A stretch of DNA of 64,000 nucleotides from Pseudoruegeria sp. SHC-113. GTDB taxonomy: Bacteria; Pseudomonadota; Alphaproteobacteria; Rhodobacterales; Rhodobacteraceae. A program made the translations under genes and the position numbers. Within the stretch, counting starts at the first letter, position 1. Each line of letters opens with the position of its first letter. Of this stretch, positions 25,063 through 35,530 are shown one piece after another. The stretch spans positions 2,914,001 to 2,978,000 of the forward strand of contig NZ_JAHUBR010000001.1 of NCBI RefSeq assembly GCF_025376885.1. The letters run 5' to 3'. The notes beneath the pieces are model-generated. The model searched no databases. It saw only the letters and a list, made by a program, of their open reading frames with translations, and was not told where the DNA came from.

Positions 25063-28017
25063 ATGACCGATCAATCCCCGAACGACGTTTTCCACGCCTC
25101 CTCGTTCTTGCAAGGCCACAACGCCGAGTATGTGGAGCAGCTCTACGCGCAATACGCCAATGATCCGGCCGCCGTGGACGCCGCCTGGCAGGAGTTCTTC
25201 CGCCAGCTTGGCGATGCGGAGATGGACGTGAAGGCCGAGGCCCATGGCCCCTCCTGGCAGCGTGCCGACTGGCCGCCGATGCCCAATGACGATCTGACGG
25301 CGGCGCTGACCGGGGAATGGGGCGAAGCCGAGGTCAAGGATGCAGGCCGCAAGATCAAGGAGAAGGCCGCCGAGAAAGGTGTCGCCGTTTCCGAGGATGC
25401 GGTGAAGCGCGCGGTGCTGGATTCGATCCGCGCCCTGATGATCATCCGCGCCTACCGGATCCGGGGCCACCTCGTGGCCGATCTGGATCCGCTCGGCATG
25501 CGCGAAAACACCCCGCACCCGGAACTGGACCCGAAATCCTACGGCTTCACCGAGGCCGACATGGACCGCCCGATCTTCATCGACAACGTGCTCGGGCTGC
25601 AGATGGCCTCCATGCGCCAGATCGTGGAGATCGTAAAACGCACCTACTGCGGCACCTTCGCGCTGCAGTACATGCATATCTCCAACCCGGAAGAAGCGGC
25701 CTGGCTCAAGGAGCGCATCGAGGGCTACGGCAAGGAAATCGCCTTCACCCGCGAAGGCCGCAAGGCGATCCTGAACAAGCTCGTCGAGGCCGAGGGCTTC
25801 GAGAAATTCCTGCACGTCAAATACATGGGCACCAAGCGCTTCGGTCTTGATGGCGGCGAGGCGCTGATCCCGGCGATGGAGCAGATCATCAAGCGCGGCG
25901 GCGCGCTGGGTGTGAAAGAGATCGTCATCGGCATGCCCCACCGCGGCCGCCTCTCGGTGCTCGCCAACGTGATGGGCAAACCCTACCGCGCGATCTTCAA
26001 CGAGTTCCAGGGTGGCAGCTTCAAGCCCGAGGACGTGGACGGTTCCGGCGACGTGAAATACCACCTCGGCGCCTCCTCCGATCGCGCCTTTGACGGCAAC
26101 AAGGTGCACCTCTCGCTCACCGCGAACCCGAGCCACCTTGAAGCGGTCAACCCGGTGGTGCTGGGCAAGGCGCGCGCCAAGCAGGACCAGCTCAAAGACC
26201 GCAAGCGCACCTCGGTGCTGCCGGTGCTGCTGCACGGCGATGCGGCCTTCGCGGGCCAGGGCGTTGTGGCCGAGGGCTTTGGCCTCTCCGGCCTGCGCGG
26301 CCACCGCACCGGCGGCACGATGCATATCGTGGTGAACAACCAGATCGGCTTCACCACCGCGCCGCACTTCAGCCGCTCCTCCCCCTACCCGACCGACATC
26401 GCCCTGATGGTGGAAGCCCCGATCTTCCACGTGAACGGCGACGATCCGGAGGCCGTGGTGCACGCCGCGAAAGTGGCCACCGAATTCCGCCAGATGTTCC
26501 GCAAGGACGTGGTGCTCGACATCTTCTGCTACCGCCGGTTCGGCCACAACGAGGGCGATGAGCCCATGTTCACGAACCCGATCATGTACAAGAAGATCAA
26601 GAAGCAGAAGACAACGCTGCAGCTCTACACCGAGCGCCTCGTGAAGGATGGGCTCATCCCCGAGGGCGAGATCGAAGACATGAAAGCCGCCTTCCAGGCG
26701 ATGCTCAACGAGGAGTTCGAAGCCGGCAAGGCCTTCAAGCCCAACAAGGCCGACTGGCTGGATGGCCGCTGGTCCCACCTCGACAAGCAGCAGGAAGATT
26801 ACCAGCGCGGCGAGACCGCCATCGCGGAGGAAACCTTCAAGGAGGTCGGCAAGGCGCTGACCACCTACCCGGAGGGCTTCCCGATCCACAAGACCGTGGC
26901 GCGGATGCTGGACAACAAGGCCGAGATGATCAACACGGGCCAAGGCATCGACTGGGCCACCGGCGAAGCACTGGCCTTCGGCTCGCTGATGACGGAAGGC
27001 TACCCGATCCGGCTCTCGGGGCAGGATGCCACCCGCGGCACCTTCTCCCAGCGCCACTCGGGCTTCGTGAACCAGGACACCGAAGAGCGCTACTACCCGC
27101 TCAACCACATCCGCAAGGGTCAGGCGAAATACGAGGTCATCGACTCGATGCTCTCGGAATACGCGGTGCTCGGATTCGAATACGGCTACTCGCTGGCCGA
27201 GCCCAACGCGCTGACGCTCTGGGAAGCGCAGTTCGGCGATTTCGCCAACGGCGCGCAGATCATGTTCGACCAGTTCATCAGCTCCGGCGAAAGCAAATGG
27301 CTGCGGATGTCGGGCCTCGTCTGCCTGCTGCCCCACGGCTTTGAAGGCCAGGGCCCGGAGCACTCCTCCGCCCGCCTTGAGCGCTTCCTGCAGATGTGCG
27401 GTCAGGACAACTGGATCGTCGCCAACTGCACGACCCCGGCGAACTACTTCCACATCCTGCGCCGCCAGCTGCACCGCTCCTTCCGCAAGCCGCTGGTGCT
27501 GATGACGCCGAAATCGCTGCTGCGCCACAAGCTGGCCGTCTCCACGATGGAGGATTTCACCACCGGCTCCAGCTTCCACCGCGTGCTGTGGGACGACGCC
27601 GAGAAGGGCAACTCCGACACCAAGCTCGTGGACGACAAGAAAATCAAGCGCGTCGTCATGTGCTCGGGCAAAGTCTACTTCGACCTGCTCGAAGAGCGCG
27701 ATGCCCGCGGGATCGACGACATCTACCTGCTGCGCGTGGAGCAGTTCTACCCCTTCCCCGCCATGTCGGTGATCGACGAGCTGCAGCGCTTCCCCAACGC
27801 CGACATCGTCTGGTGCCAGGAAGAGCCGAAGAACCAGGGCGCCTGGTTCTTCATGGAGCCCAACATCGAGTGGGTTCTCGGCCGCATCAAGGGCAAGGCC
27901 AAGCGCCCTGTCTACGCCGGCCGCGCCGCCTCCGCCTCGCCCGCCACGGGCCTCGCCAGCCAGCACAAAGCCCAACAATCCGCGCTCGTGAACGACGCGC
28001 TCACCATCGAAGGATAA
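25063..28017 (+). CDS. sucA: 2-oxoglutarate dehydrogenase E1 component
   Basis: The 984-residue protein starts directly after the DUF805 stop, with GGAGGAG upstream. It has the N-terminal E2-binding segment (FLQGHNAEYVEQLYAQY, about 12-28), the substrate and thiamine diphosphate domain with GMPHRGRLSVLANVMGKP (about 290) and the GDDPEAV thiamine-binding start (about 462), and the C-terminal transketolase-like domain ending in the HHY-less but recognisable C-terminus. It decarboxylates 2-oxoglutarate and succinylates the SucB lipoyl arm. Size matches alphaproteobacterial SucA. Confidence 0.97.
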   Translation: MTDQSPNDVFHASSFLQGHNAEYVEQLYAQYANDPAAVDAAWQEFFRQLGDAEMDVKAEAHGPSWQRADWPPMPNDDLTAALTGEWGEAEVKDAGRKIKEKAAEKGVAVSEDAVKRAVLDSIRALMIIRAYRIRGHLVADLDPLGMRENTPHPELDPKSYGFTEADMDRPIFIDNVLGLQMASMRQIVEIVKRTYCGTFALQYMHISNPEEAAWLKERIEGYGKEIAFTREGRKAILNKLVEAEGFEKFLHVKYMGTKRFGLDGGEALIPAMEQIIKRGGALGVKEIVIGMPHRGRLSVLANVMGKPYRAIFNEFQGGSFKPEDVDGSGDVKYHLGASSDRAFDGNKVHLSLTANPSHLEAVNPVVLGKARAKQDQLKDRKRTSVLPVLLHGDAAFAGQGVVAEGFGLSGLRGHRTGGTMHIVVNNQIGFTTAPHFSRSSPYPTDIALMVEAPIFHVNGDDPEAVVHAAKVATEFRQMFRKDVVLDIFCYRRFGHNEGDEPMFTNPIMYKKIKKQKTTLQLYTERLVKDGLIPEGEIEDMKAAFQAMLNEEFEAGKAFKPNKADWLDGRWSHLDKQQEDYQRGETAIAEETFKEVGKALTTYPEGFPIHKTVARMLDNKAEMINTGQGIDWATGEALAFGSLMTEGYPIRLSGQDATRGTFSQRHSGFVNQDTEERYYPLNHIRKGQAKYEVIDSMLSEYAVLGFEYGYSLAEPNALTLWEAQFGDFANGAQIMFDQFISSGESKWLRMSGLVCLLPHGFEGQGPEHSSARLERFLQMCGQDNWIVANCTTPANYFHILRRQLHRSFRKPLVLMTPKSLLRHKLAVSTMEDFTTGSSFHRVLWDDAEKGNSDTKLVDDKKIKRVVMCSGKVYFDLLEERDARGIDDIYLLRVEQFYPFPAMSVIDELQRFPNADIVWCQEEPKNQGAWFFMEPNIEWVLGRIKGKAKRPVYAGRAASASPATGLASQHKAQQSALVNDALTIEG

Positions 28018-28023
28018 GCCACC

Positions 28024-29532
<1,509 letters not shown>

Positions 29533-29546
29533 GCCAGCAAACCCAA

Positions 29547-29572
29547 CGGGCGGAAGGCACGCTTTCCGCCCG
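29547..29572 (+). terminator. Hairpin after sucB
   Basis: CGGGCGGAA (29547-29555) and TTCCGCCCG (29564-29572) form a 9-bp stem with no following T-tract. It may stabilise the sucAB transcript end or act as a leaky terminator before the MAPEG gene. Confidence 0.5.
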
Positions 29573-29591
29573 CCCACCGGGACATGCGCCG

Positions 29592-29990
29592 ATGATGACC
29601 CCCGAGCTCAACGCCCTCGCCCTTCTGGGCCTGCTGCACGCCGCACTCTTCGTTGCGATGTCGGTCAGCGCCAACCGCCTGCTGCCTGCGTCTAAAACGC
29701 TGGGCACCCGCGAAGCGCCGCTGGAGCATGAACTTACGGGAAAGACGGGGCGCATCTACCGCGCCCTGCGCAACAACACCGAGAACCTCGGCTTCTTCGC
29801 CGCCGCCGTCGTGGTGGTGCAGCTCTCAGGCGCCAACTCCGGCTTCACCGCCACCTGCGCCTGGCTCACGCTCGCCACCCGCATCGCCTATGTGCCCGCC
29901 TATGTCTTCGGCTGGGTGCCCTGGCGCAGCCTGATCTTCACCACCGGCTTCGGTACCACCACGCTCATGTTCGTGGCGGCGCTTCTCTGA
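29592..29990 (+). CDS. MAPEG family membrane protein
   Basis: The 132-residue protein has four hydrophobic segments and the MAPEG-type core (RALRNNTENLGFFAAAVV, about 57-74, and an ARIAYVPAY-like block as TRIAYVPAYVFG, about 95). Two ATGs are adjacent, so the start could be 29592 or 29595. Eukaryotic members are glutathione- or eicosanoid-linked enzymes; the bacterial short forms are mostly uncharacterised. Its position between sucB and lpd suggests cotranscription, with no known link to the dehydrogenase complex. Confidence 0.85.
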   Translation: MMTPELNALALLGLLHAALFVAMSVSANRLLPASKTLGTREAPLEHELTGKTGRIYRALRNNTENLGFFAAAVVVVQLSGANSGFTATCAWLTLATRIAYVPAYVFGWVPWRSLIFTTGFGTTTLMFVAALL

Positions 29991-30021
29991 TGCTACTTTG
30001 TTCCGAAAATATCTCGGGGGA

Positions 30022-30050
30022 GGCCCGCAAGGGCCGGGGGCAGAGCCCCC
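30022..30050. repeat. Double-hairpin intergenic element before lpd
   Basis: GGCCC-GCAA-GGGCC (30022-30035) is followed directly by GGGGGC-AGA-GCCCCC (30036-30050). I recall this type of element (GGGGGCAGAGCCCCC) as frequent between Rhodobacteraceae genes. A single copy is in this window. Confidence 0.4.
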
Positions 30051-30077
30051 ATCCCCGCGCCACGAAAGGAAATCCCC

Positions 30078-31472
30078 ATGGCAGACTATGACGTCATCGT
30101 AATCGGCGCTGGCCCCGGCGGCTATGTGGCCGCCATCCGCTGCGCCCAGCTGGGCCTGAAAACCGCCTGCGTGGAGGGCCGCGAGACCCTCGGCGGCACC
30201 TGCCTGAACGTCGGCTGCATCCCATCCAAGGCCCTGCTGCACGCCACCCATTCGCTGCACGAAGCCGAGCACAACTTCGCCACTATGGGCCTGAAGGGCA
30301 AAAGCCCGTCCGTCGACTGGGATCAGATGAAATCCTACAAGCAGGATGTGGTGAACCAGAACACCAAGGGCATCGAATTCCTGTTCAAGAAGAACAAGAT
30401 CGACTGGCTCAAGGGCTGGGGCTCGATCCCGGAAGCGGGCAAGGTGAAAGTGGGCGACGAGGTGCACAACGCCAAGTCGATCATCATCGCCTCCGGCTCC
30501 GAAGCGGCCTCCATCCCCGGTGCGGAAGTCGAGATCGACGAGAAGATCGTCGTCACCTCCACCGGTGCGCTGGAGCTGGGCAAGATCCCGAAAAAGCTCG
30601 TCGTCGTCGGTGCAGGCGTGATTGGACTTGAGATGGGCTCTGTCTACGCCCGCCTCGGCGCGGAAGTGACGGTGGTGGAATTCCTCGATCACATCACCCC
30701 GGGCATGGATGCCGATATCCAGAAGCAGTTCCAACGCACGCTCAAGAAGCAGGGGATGGAGTTCATCCTCGGTGCCGCCGTGCAGAAGGTGGAGACGGCC
30801 AAGAACAAGGCGAAAGTCAACTACAAGCTGCGCAAGGACGACAGCGAACACACGCTCGATGCCGACACCGTGCTCGTCGCCACCGGCCGCAAACCCTACA
30901 CCGAAGGCCTCGGCCTTGATGCGCTCGGCGTCAAGCTCAGCCCCCATGGCCAGATCGAAACCGACGCCCATTGGGCCACCAACATCCCCGGTGTCTATGC
31001 CATCGGCGACGTGATCGACGGCCCGATGCTGGCCCACAAGGCCGAGGACGAAGGCATGGCCGTGGCCGAGGTGATCGCGGGCAAGCATGGCCATGTGAAC
31101 TACTCGGTGATCCCCGGCGTGATCTACACCACGCCCGAGGTGGCTTCCGTGGGCAAGACCGAGCAACAGCTGAAAGAAGAGGGCCGCGCCTACAAGGTCG
31201 GCAAGTTCCCCTTCATGGGCAACGCGCGGGCCAAGGCCGTGTTCCTTGGCGACGGCTTCGTCAAACTGCTCGCCGACAAGGAAACCGACCGCATCCTCGG
31301 CGCTCATATCATCGGCCCCGCCGCCGGCGATCTGATCCACGAGATCTGCGTGGCGATGGAATTTGGCGCCTCCGCACAGGATCTGGCGCTCACCTGCCAC
31401 GCGCACCCGACCTACTCCGAAGCCGTGCGCGAAGCCGCGCTGGCCTGCGGCGACGGGGCGATCCACGTGTAA
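30078..31472 (+). CDS. lpd: Dihydrolipoyl dehydrogenase (E3)
   Basis: The 464-residue flavoprotein has the FAD loop [12 protein letters not shown] (about 6-17), the redox disulfide in [13 protein letters not shown] (Cys residues about 41 and 46), the NAD-binding [12 protein letters not shown] (about 177), and the C-terminal [13 protein letters not shown] with the active-site histidine (about 443). It reoxidises dihydrolipoamide of SucB, and perhaps of other 2-oxoacid complexes. It follows sucAB and MAPEG, and a good terminator follows. Position makes it the 2-oxoglutarate dehydrogenase E3. Confidence 0.96.
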   Translation: MADYDVIVIGAGPGGYVAAIRCAQLGLKTACVEGRETLGGTCLNVGCIPSKALLHATHSLHEAEHNFATMGLKGKSPSVDWDQMKSYKQDVVNQNTKGIEFLFKKNKIDWLKGWGSIPEAGKVKVGDEVHNAKSIIIASGSEAASIPGAEVEIDEKIVVTSTGALELGKIPKKLVVVGAGVIGLEMGSVYARLGAEVTVVEFLDHITPGMDADIQKQFQRTLKKQGMEFILGAAVQKVETAKNKAKVNYKLRKDDSEHTLDADTVLVATGRKPYTEGLGLDALGVKLSPHGQIETDAHWATNIPGVYAIGDVIDGPMLAHKAEDEGMAVAEVIAGKHGHVNYSVIPGVIYTTPEVASVGKTEQQLKEEGRAYKVGKFPFMGNARAKAVFLGDGFVKLLADKETDRILGAHIIGPAAGDLIHEICVAMEFGASAQDLALTCHAHPTYSEAVREAALACGDGAIHV

Positions 31473-31498
31473 GTGGGGCACATGCACTGAAGGTTACG

Positions 31499-31526
31499 AC
31501 GGGCGCTCATTTGGGCGCCCGTTTTC
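31499..31526 (+). terminator. Intrinsic terminator after lpd
   Basis: ACGGGCGC (31499-31506) pairs with GCGCCCGT (31515-31522), followed by TTTTC. It ends the suc-lpd unit before the convergent GntR gene. Confidence 0.85.
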
Positions 31527-31546
31527 TTTTGCAGAAGATCCTTTTC

Positions 31547-31594
31547 GCCTGTCACGCAAGTGACAGGCACGCGCCTGCCCGCCCCACGGCGGGC
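31547..31594. terminator. Two tandem hairpins between lpd and gntR
   Basis: GCCTGTCAC-GCAA-GTGACAGGC (31547-31568) is a perfect 9-bp stem with a GCAA tetraloop; GCCCGCC-CCAC-GGCGGGC (31577-31594) follows 8 bases later. Neither has a plain T-tract. They lie between convergent genes and may form 3'-end structures of the gntR transcript. Confidence 0.4.
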
Positions 31595-31643
31595 GCGTTC
31601 CGCCCCCGCCCGGGCAGACGCTCAGCGCTTGTAACAATCCGAT

Positions 31644-32294
31644 TTAAGCCACCAAGAGCCGCAGCCCCTGCGTCACATCGGTGCGCACCGCCAACCGAAG
31701 CCCCGGCTCATCGCCTGCCTTCAGCGCCGCGATGATCAGGCGGTGGTGCGGTGGCGGCTCGGTGCGCCGCAGGCGGCCATAGAGACTGCGCATCGTGGGG
31801 CCAAGCTGCAGCCAAACCGTCTCCAGCATCGCCAGCATCGCCGGTGCCTGTGCGCGCAAATACAGCGTGCGGTGGAACTCCAGATTCGTGCGGATGTAGC
31901 CGATGGCGTCCTTCTTGGCGACATTCTCGGCCACGGCGGTGTTAATCGTCTGCAGCCGCTCGATCAAGGCCATATGAGCGCGCGGCAGGGCGCGGCTTGC
32001 AAGCTCCGGCTCAAGCAGCGCACGCAGGGCGGCCAGCTCCTCGATCCGCTCTGGCGAGAGCGCGGGCGTGCTTACCCGGCCAGAAGCCGACAGCGTCAGC
32101 GCGCCCTCGGCCGCCAGACGCCGCACCGCTTCGCGCGCTGGCGTCATCGAGACATCGAACTCCCGCCCGATTCCGCGCAGTGTCAGGGCCGCACCGGGCG
32201 GCATCGCGCCATGCATGATACGGGCGCGCAAGGAGCGGTAGACGGTTTCATGGGCGGAAAGCGAGGCCTCCGCGGGGCGCTGTGTGGCTTGCAT
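31644..32294 (-). CDS. GntR-family (FCD) regulator, AkgR-like candidate
   Basis: The 216-residue protein has an N-terminal GntR winged helix (about 16-75, with [25 protein letters not shown] in two blocks) and a helical FCD effector domain (about 85-205). The FCD domain has metal-ligand-type residues in NLEFHRTLY and HHRLI. It sits beside lpd and carries a TGTGATCACA palindrome 8 bases before its start, the same sequence as the paired sites before sdhC and sucC. In Rhodobacter sphaeroides the GntR protein AkgR activates TCA genes, so an orthologue is likely. The start lacks a ribosome site and may be leaderless. Confidence 0.8.
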   Translation of the reverse strand: MQATQRPAEASLSAHETVYRSLRARIMHGAMPPGAALTLRGIGREFDVSMTPAREAVRRLAAEGALTLSASGRVSTPALSPERIEELAALRALLEPELASRALPRAHMALIERLQTINTAVAENVAKKDAIGYIRTNLEFHRTLYLRAQAPAMLAMLETVWLQLGPTMRSLYGRLRRTEPPPHHRLIIAALKAGDEPGLRLAVRTDVTQGLRLLVA

Positions 32295-32301
32295 GTGAGA
32301 T

Positions 32302-32311
32302 TGTGATCACA
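32302..32311. promoter_or_regulatory. TGTGATCACA site in front of the GntR gene
   Basis: A single perfect copy ends 8 bases upstream of the GntR ATG, so the bound regulator would cover the transcription or translation start. This placement suits autorepression, unlike the distal pairs before sdhC and sucC. Confidence 0.7.
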
Positions 32312-32342
32312 TTTGCGCGGCGCGGGCAATCCGGTACTGCAA

Positions 32343-33032
32343 TCAGGCAAATCGATAGCGATGCAACTGGCTGCCATGATCGCGCAGCCAGCGGCGCGGG
32401 GCCTCATATCCGGGCTCAAGCTCTGCCACCACGGCCCAGAAGGCGGCGGAGTGGTTCATCTCCCGCAGATGCGCCACCTCATGGGCGGCCACATACTCAA
32501 GCACCTCCCGCGGGGCGAGAATCAGACGCCAGGAATACATCAGCGCGCCCGCACTGCTGCAGGAGCCCCAGCGCGAACGCGTATCGCGCAGGGTCAGGCG
32601 GCTGTAGCTGCGCCCGATCCGAGCCGCATAGCCCGTGGAGGCCGCCGCCAGCCTTTCACGCGCCAGCGTTTTTAGAGCACCGCCAAGCCTTGCGCCGATC
32701 TCCTCTTCCGGCCCCGGCACGGCGATGGCTTCTGCGCCGATCTCCACCCGCCGCCCGGACGCAGGCTCAAGCAGGCGCGGCGTGCCTTCCAACGGCAGCT
32801 GCGCCCCGAACCGCAAGGCAACCTCCGGCAGGCAATCGGCCAACTGCCCCCGCACCCAGCCTGCCTTCAGCGCCAGAAACTCCCGCGCCTCGCGTTCCTT
32901 CGCGCCCCTTGGCAAGGTCAGCGTCACCCGGCCATCCAGCCGCGAGACGCGCAGCGAAATCCGCTTCGCCCGTGCAGATCTGCGAAAGCGCACCGCGATC
33001 TCCGGCGCGCCGGGCAGGCTCCAATCTTCCAT
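32343..33032 (-). CDS. YgjP-like (M48-type, SprT fold) metal-dependent hydrolase
   Basis: The start at 33032 follows GGGAGGTC and gives 229 residues; the longer frame is unsupported. The C-terminal half has RDTRSRWGSCSSAG (about 150-163) and the zinc motif HEVAHLREMNH (about 186-196), the hallmark of YgjP/DUF45 hydrolases. Such proteins are predicted metallopeptidases of unknown target, sometimes linked to type I restriction loci, but no such genes are here. It lies back-to-back with the GntR gene's control region and divergent from the TIGR02300 gene. Confidence 0.87.
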   Translation of the reverse strand: MEDWSLPGAPEIAVRFRRSARAKRISLRVSRLDGRVTLTLPRGAKEREAREFLALKAGWVRGQLADCLPEVALRFGAQLPLEGTPRLLEPASGRRVEIGAEAIAVPGPEEEIGARLGGALKTLARERLAAASTGYAARIGRSYSRLTLRDTRSRWGSCSSAGALMYSWRLILAPREVLEYVAAHEVAHLREMNHSAAFWAVVAELEPGYEAPRRWLRDHGSQLHRYRFA

Positions 33033-33189
33033 GTGTTCCCGACCTCCCGCGCGCCACCAAGCCCGCGCATTGCTGCCGCCATGCCTACCGCAGGTCGCGA
33101 TGCCGGAAAAGCCTTTGACACCCGGTGGCACTTGTGGCAGTTGGCTGCGACTCTGATACTGTGAACAGTGCTGCTGGAAAGGGAAACCC

Positions 33190-33513
33190 ATGCCCAAGGA
33201 AGAATGGGGCGTGAAGCGCGTCTGCCCGACAACGGGCAAACGGTTTTACGACCTGAACAAGAACCCGATCGTCAGCCCCTATACCGGGCAGGTTGTGCCG
33301 ATTGATGACGGCAGCAAATCCCGCGTCATGGTCGCCGACAAGGCCGACAAGCAGAACCCGGCCAACCAGGTGGACGACGAGGATGACGTTCTGGAAGATG
33401 ACGAAGATACGGACATCGATCTGGACGATGATCTGCTCGACGAGGACGATGACGAAGACAACGTCTCCCTCGACGATCTGACCGATGTCGCCGGAGACGA
33501 CGAAGAGAACTGA
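33190..33513 (+). CDS. TIGR02300 family (FYDLN acid) protein
   Basis: The 107-residue protein begins with a conserved module, KRVCPTTGKRFYDLNKNPIVSPYTG in two parts (about 9-33), with a single cysteine pairless CPTTGK. It ends in a low-complexity tail of about 55 residues very rich in Asp and Glu. This combination defines the alphaproteobacterial TIGR02300 family of unknown function. The ribosome site is GGAAAGGG. A strong terminator follows, so it is monocistronic. Confidence 0.93.
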   Translation: MPKEEWGVKRVCPTTGKRFYDLNKNPIVSPYTGQVVPIDDGSKSRVMVADKADKQNPANQVDDEDDVLEDDEDTDIDLDDDLLDEDDDEDNVSLDDLTDVAGDDEEN

Positions 33514-33538
33514 TCTCTTCCCACGCTTTGAAACCTTG

Positions 33539-33568
33539 AAACGCCCGCCATTCGGTGGGCGTTTTTTT
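33539..33568 (+). terminator. Intrinsic terminator after the TIGR02300 gene
   Basis: AAACGCCCGCC (33539-33549) pairs with GGTGGGCGTTT (33554-33564, one G-T pair) around ATTC and runs into seven T residues. Confidence 0.92.
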
Positions 33569-33814
33569 GTAGGTAAAAAGTCCCCACGCGATCAGCGCGC
33601 GGGCGGATAGTGAGGCAAAATGCCTCTCCGGTGGGCAATCAGGCGCGATTTTTGCGGATTTTACACATACACCGATATAAGAGTCGTAGCGAAGCCCTCC
33701 TAAAATGGGATTTCACTTGTTTGCAACTTGGGCCCCGGCCAATGAACATAGTCTTTTTTGGCGGTGCTCTTCACAGCGTGGGCATCCCCACTGTTTTGAT
33801 ACGGAGATATTGGA

Positions 33815-34042
33815 ATGACTGAAGAAAAGAAAAAGAACGCGATCAACCCGAAGCTCGTGCGCACTTTTGCCAAGGCGATGTGGTCGGCAGACGTGGCCGA
33901 GCAAAAATTCGAAAACGCTGAGGCACGCCAGGCCGCCTTCAAGGCGACGGCGAAGGATTATGGCAAGAAAGCCCGCGTCATCATCCGACAGCTTCAGAAA
34001 GCTGGCGCCGAGATTTCCATCAAGGAATCCGAAGCGGCCTGA
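33815..34042 (+). CDS. Small helical protein of unknown function
   Basis: The 75-residue product (ATG at 33815, preceded by GGAGATATTGGA) is highly charged, Lys/Ala-rich and predicted to be nearly all helical; the middle part (about 25-65) has coiled-coil-like spacing. No family is recognised. The 246 bases between the preceding terminator and this gene hold nothing else I can support. A hairpin 33 bases after the stop may end its transcript. Confidence 0.7.
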   Translation: MTEEKKKNAINPKLVRTFAKAMWSADVAEQKFENAEARQAAFKATAKDYGKKARVIIRQLQKAGAEISIKESEAA

Positions 34043-34074
34043 GGGGATCCTCACGGCAAGATAGGCACGACGTA

Positions 34075-34104
34075 ATGGCCGCGCGCTGACAGGTGTGCGG
34101 CCAT
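34075..34104 (+). terminator. Hairpin after the 33815 gene
   Basis: ATGGCCGC (34075-34082) pairs with GCGGCCAT (34097-34104) across a 14-base loop. No T-tract follows, so termination is uncertain. Confidence 0.35.
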
Positions 34105-34198
34105 GATCAATAGATGCGTGGAGGGACGCCGCAGGCAAGAGGTGGTTTTGCTGTGTTTTCTCCTCCGCTCTTGACTGTTTCTATAAAGGAAAATCCCA

Positions 34199-35290
34199 TT
34201 GGGCGGCGAGAACGATTACCCCACTTTGGTGGTCCACATAGGTTCCGGGAAGACGGGTACAACGTCTATCCAAGGCGCCTTGAAGGACAAACCAGTCGTT
34301 CTGCGCAAACAGAAGGTAGCTTACCTGGGATTGATGCTGGAAGAACTGCGCGAGGCAGATGGCTACGCATGGGCCAAATCCAGCGCTCCCAACACTTTCC
34401 TTTCCAGCAAGGTCGACGATGAGGAAGCTGAGGTTTTCTTCGGCGCATTGATGAAGGGCCTCGCCAGGTTGCGACGCAACGGCATCGAGAAAGCCCTTAT
34501 CATCAACGAGGCCTTTCTCGGCCGGAACCGCAGGATCCTTCCGCTTCTGAAACGGGTGCAGGATGCAGGCGTTCCAATGGAGATCCACTGCTACATACGG
34601 CGACCGGATAAATGGGCGACCAGCGCTTACTTGCAGTTTGGGTTGAAACACAAGTCAAAGGGGCCGCTACTGACCTTTGAGCAATGGCTTCAGCGCTTCG
34701 AGGAAAGCGGTGATTTTCTCGTAAAGCTTCAAGAGTGGGAAGAGGCGTTCGGCAGCGATCTTCGTGTTCACAACTTTGAAGCCGCAGGCAATGTTGTTGA
34801 TCATTTCTTTTCCGTGATTGGGATCGACCTTCGTGATGCGCGCCAATCCAACCCTTCCCCTTCAAATGCAGCGCTCGCCAGCTGGGCGGTGTTTAACGCC
34901 ATGCAAAAAGGTCGGGTCTTTCCGTCGGCTTTCCGACGGGTGGCGCGTCAGCTTGGCATTGCCGACCAGGTTGGACAGAAAGAGGACACCAATTTTCCGT
35001 TGCCGCCCGTGGACGAGCTCCTCCCCACAGCGAAGCAGTTAACGAAACTGCAGGTGGAGAAGCAGGGATATCTCGACTATGTAAACCGCCTCATTGAGCG
35101 CAGCGGAGAGCCGCCGCTTGAGTTTTCACAGGTCGCAACCAAGGAGGTCTCCGTCGACCCCTGGGAGATGAACCAGCTTCAGCTTCGAATGATTTTCAGC
35201 CTCGCCGAGCAGGTCGACGCCCTGCAGGAGCAGGTAAAAGAGTTGTCCGCTGCAGAGGCCGCGCCCCGCCGCAAGAAGGGTTCGACCTAG
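34199..35290 (+). CDS. Sulfotransferase-like P-loop protein with C-terminal coiled coil
   Basis: A TTG start at 34199 has AAAGGA eight bases upstream and begins a 363-residue frame. The loop HIGSGKTGTTSIQ (about 13-25) is a sulfotransferase-type 5'-phosphosulfate loop, and IRRPDKWATSAYLQ (about 133-146) could be the 3'-phosphate segment. The C-terminal 40 residues (LAEQVDALQEQVKELSAAEA region) look like a coiled coil with a basic tail. Similar proteins in marine bacteria are often near surface-polysaccharide genes, absent here. Codon use is less GC-biased than the core genes, consistent with transfer. Confidence 0.7.
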   Translation: MGGENDYPTLVVHIGSGKTGTTSIQGALKDKPVVLRKQKVAYLGLMLEELREADGYAWAKSSAPNTFLSSKVDDEEAEVFFGALMKGLARLRRNGIEKALIINEAFLGRNRRILPLLKRVQDAGVPMEIHCYIRRPDKWATSAYLQFGLKHKSKGPLLTFEQWLQRFEESGDFLVKLQEWEEAFGSDLRVHNFEAAGNVVDHFFSVIGIDLRDARQSNPSPSNAALASWAVFNAMQKGRVFPSAFRRVARQLGIADQVGQKEDTNFPLPPVDELLPTAKQLTKLQVEKQGYLDYVNRLIERSGEPPLEFSQVATKEVSVDPWEMNQLQLRMIFSLAEQVDALQEQVKELSAAEAAPRRKKGST

Positions 35291-35370
35291 CTTCCGGAAC
35301 CGGCTTTTTGCCCCTCCCGGGAAAAAGTGAGATGCCGCGAAAAAATCCCCCCGATCAACGTTTTTTTCGC

Positions 35371-35399
35371 TTGAACTCCCTTGGGGGCTCCAATACATA
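35371..35399 (+). promoter_or_regulatory. Sigma-70-type promoter of tRNA-Ala
   Basis: TTGAAC (35371-35376) and TACATA (35394-35399) are separated by 17 bases and lie about 55 bases before the tRNA. Directly upstream is an A/T-armed inverted repeat, GCGAAAAAA (35337-35345) with TTTTTTCGC (35362-35370). Confidence 0.65.
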
Positions 35400-35454
35400 C
35401 CCGCTCACGGAACGACGCAGCGGCCCACGCCGCACCGGTTGCTCCGAAAATGAT

Positions 35455-35530
35455 GGGGCCTTAGCTCAGCTGGGAGAGCGCCTGCATGGCATGCAGGAGG
35501 TCAGCGGTTCGATCCCGCTAGGCTCCACCA
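35455..35530 (+). tRNA. tRNA-Ala (anticodon GGC)
   Basis: The 76-base cloverleaf has acceptor arms GGGGCCT and AGGCTCC with the alanine identity pair G3-T70. It has a D arm TAGCTCAGCTGGGAGAGC, the anticodon arm CCTGC-ATGGCAT-GCAGG giving anticodon GGC, a T arm GCGGTTCGATCCCGC, and an encoded CCA end. It reads GCC codons, the commonest alanine codon in this genome. Confidence 0.97.

Noticed and set aside
33360-33510. Acidic repeat-like DNA (GAC/GAT/GAA runs) as a repeat element
   Set aside because: It is the coding sequence of the Asp/Glu tail of the TIGR02300 protein.
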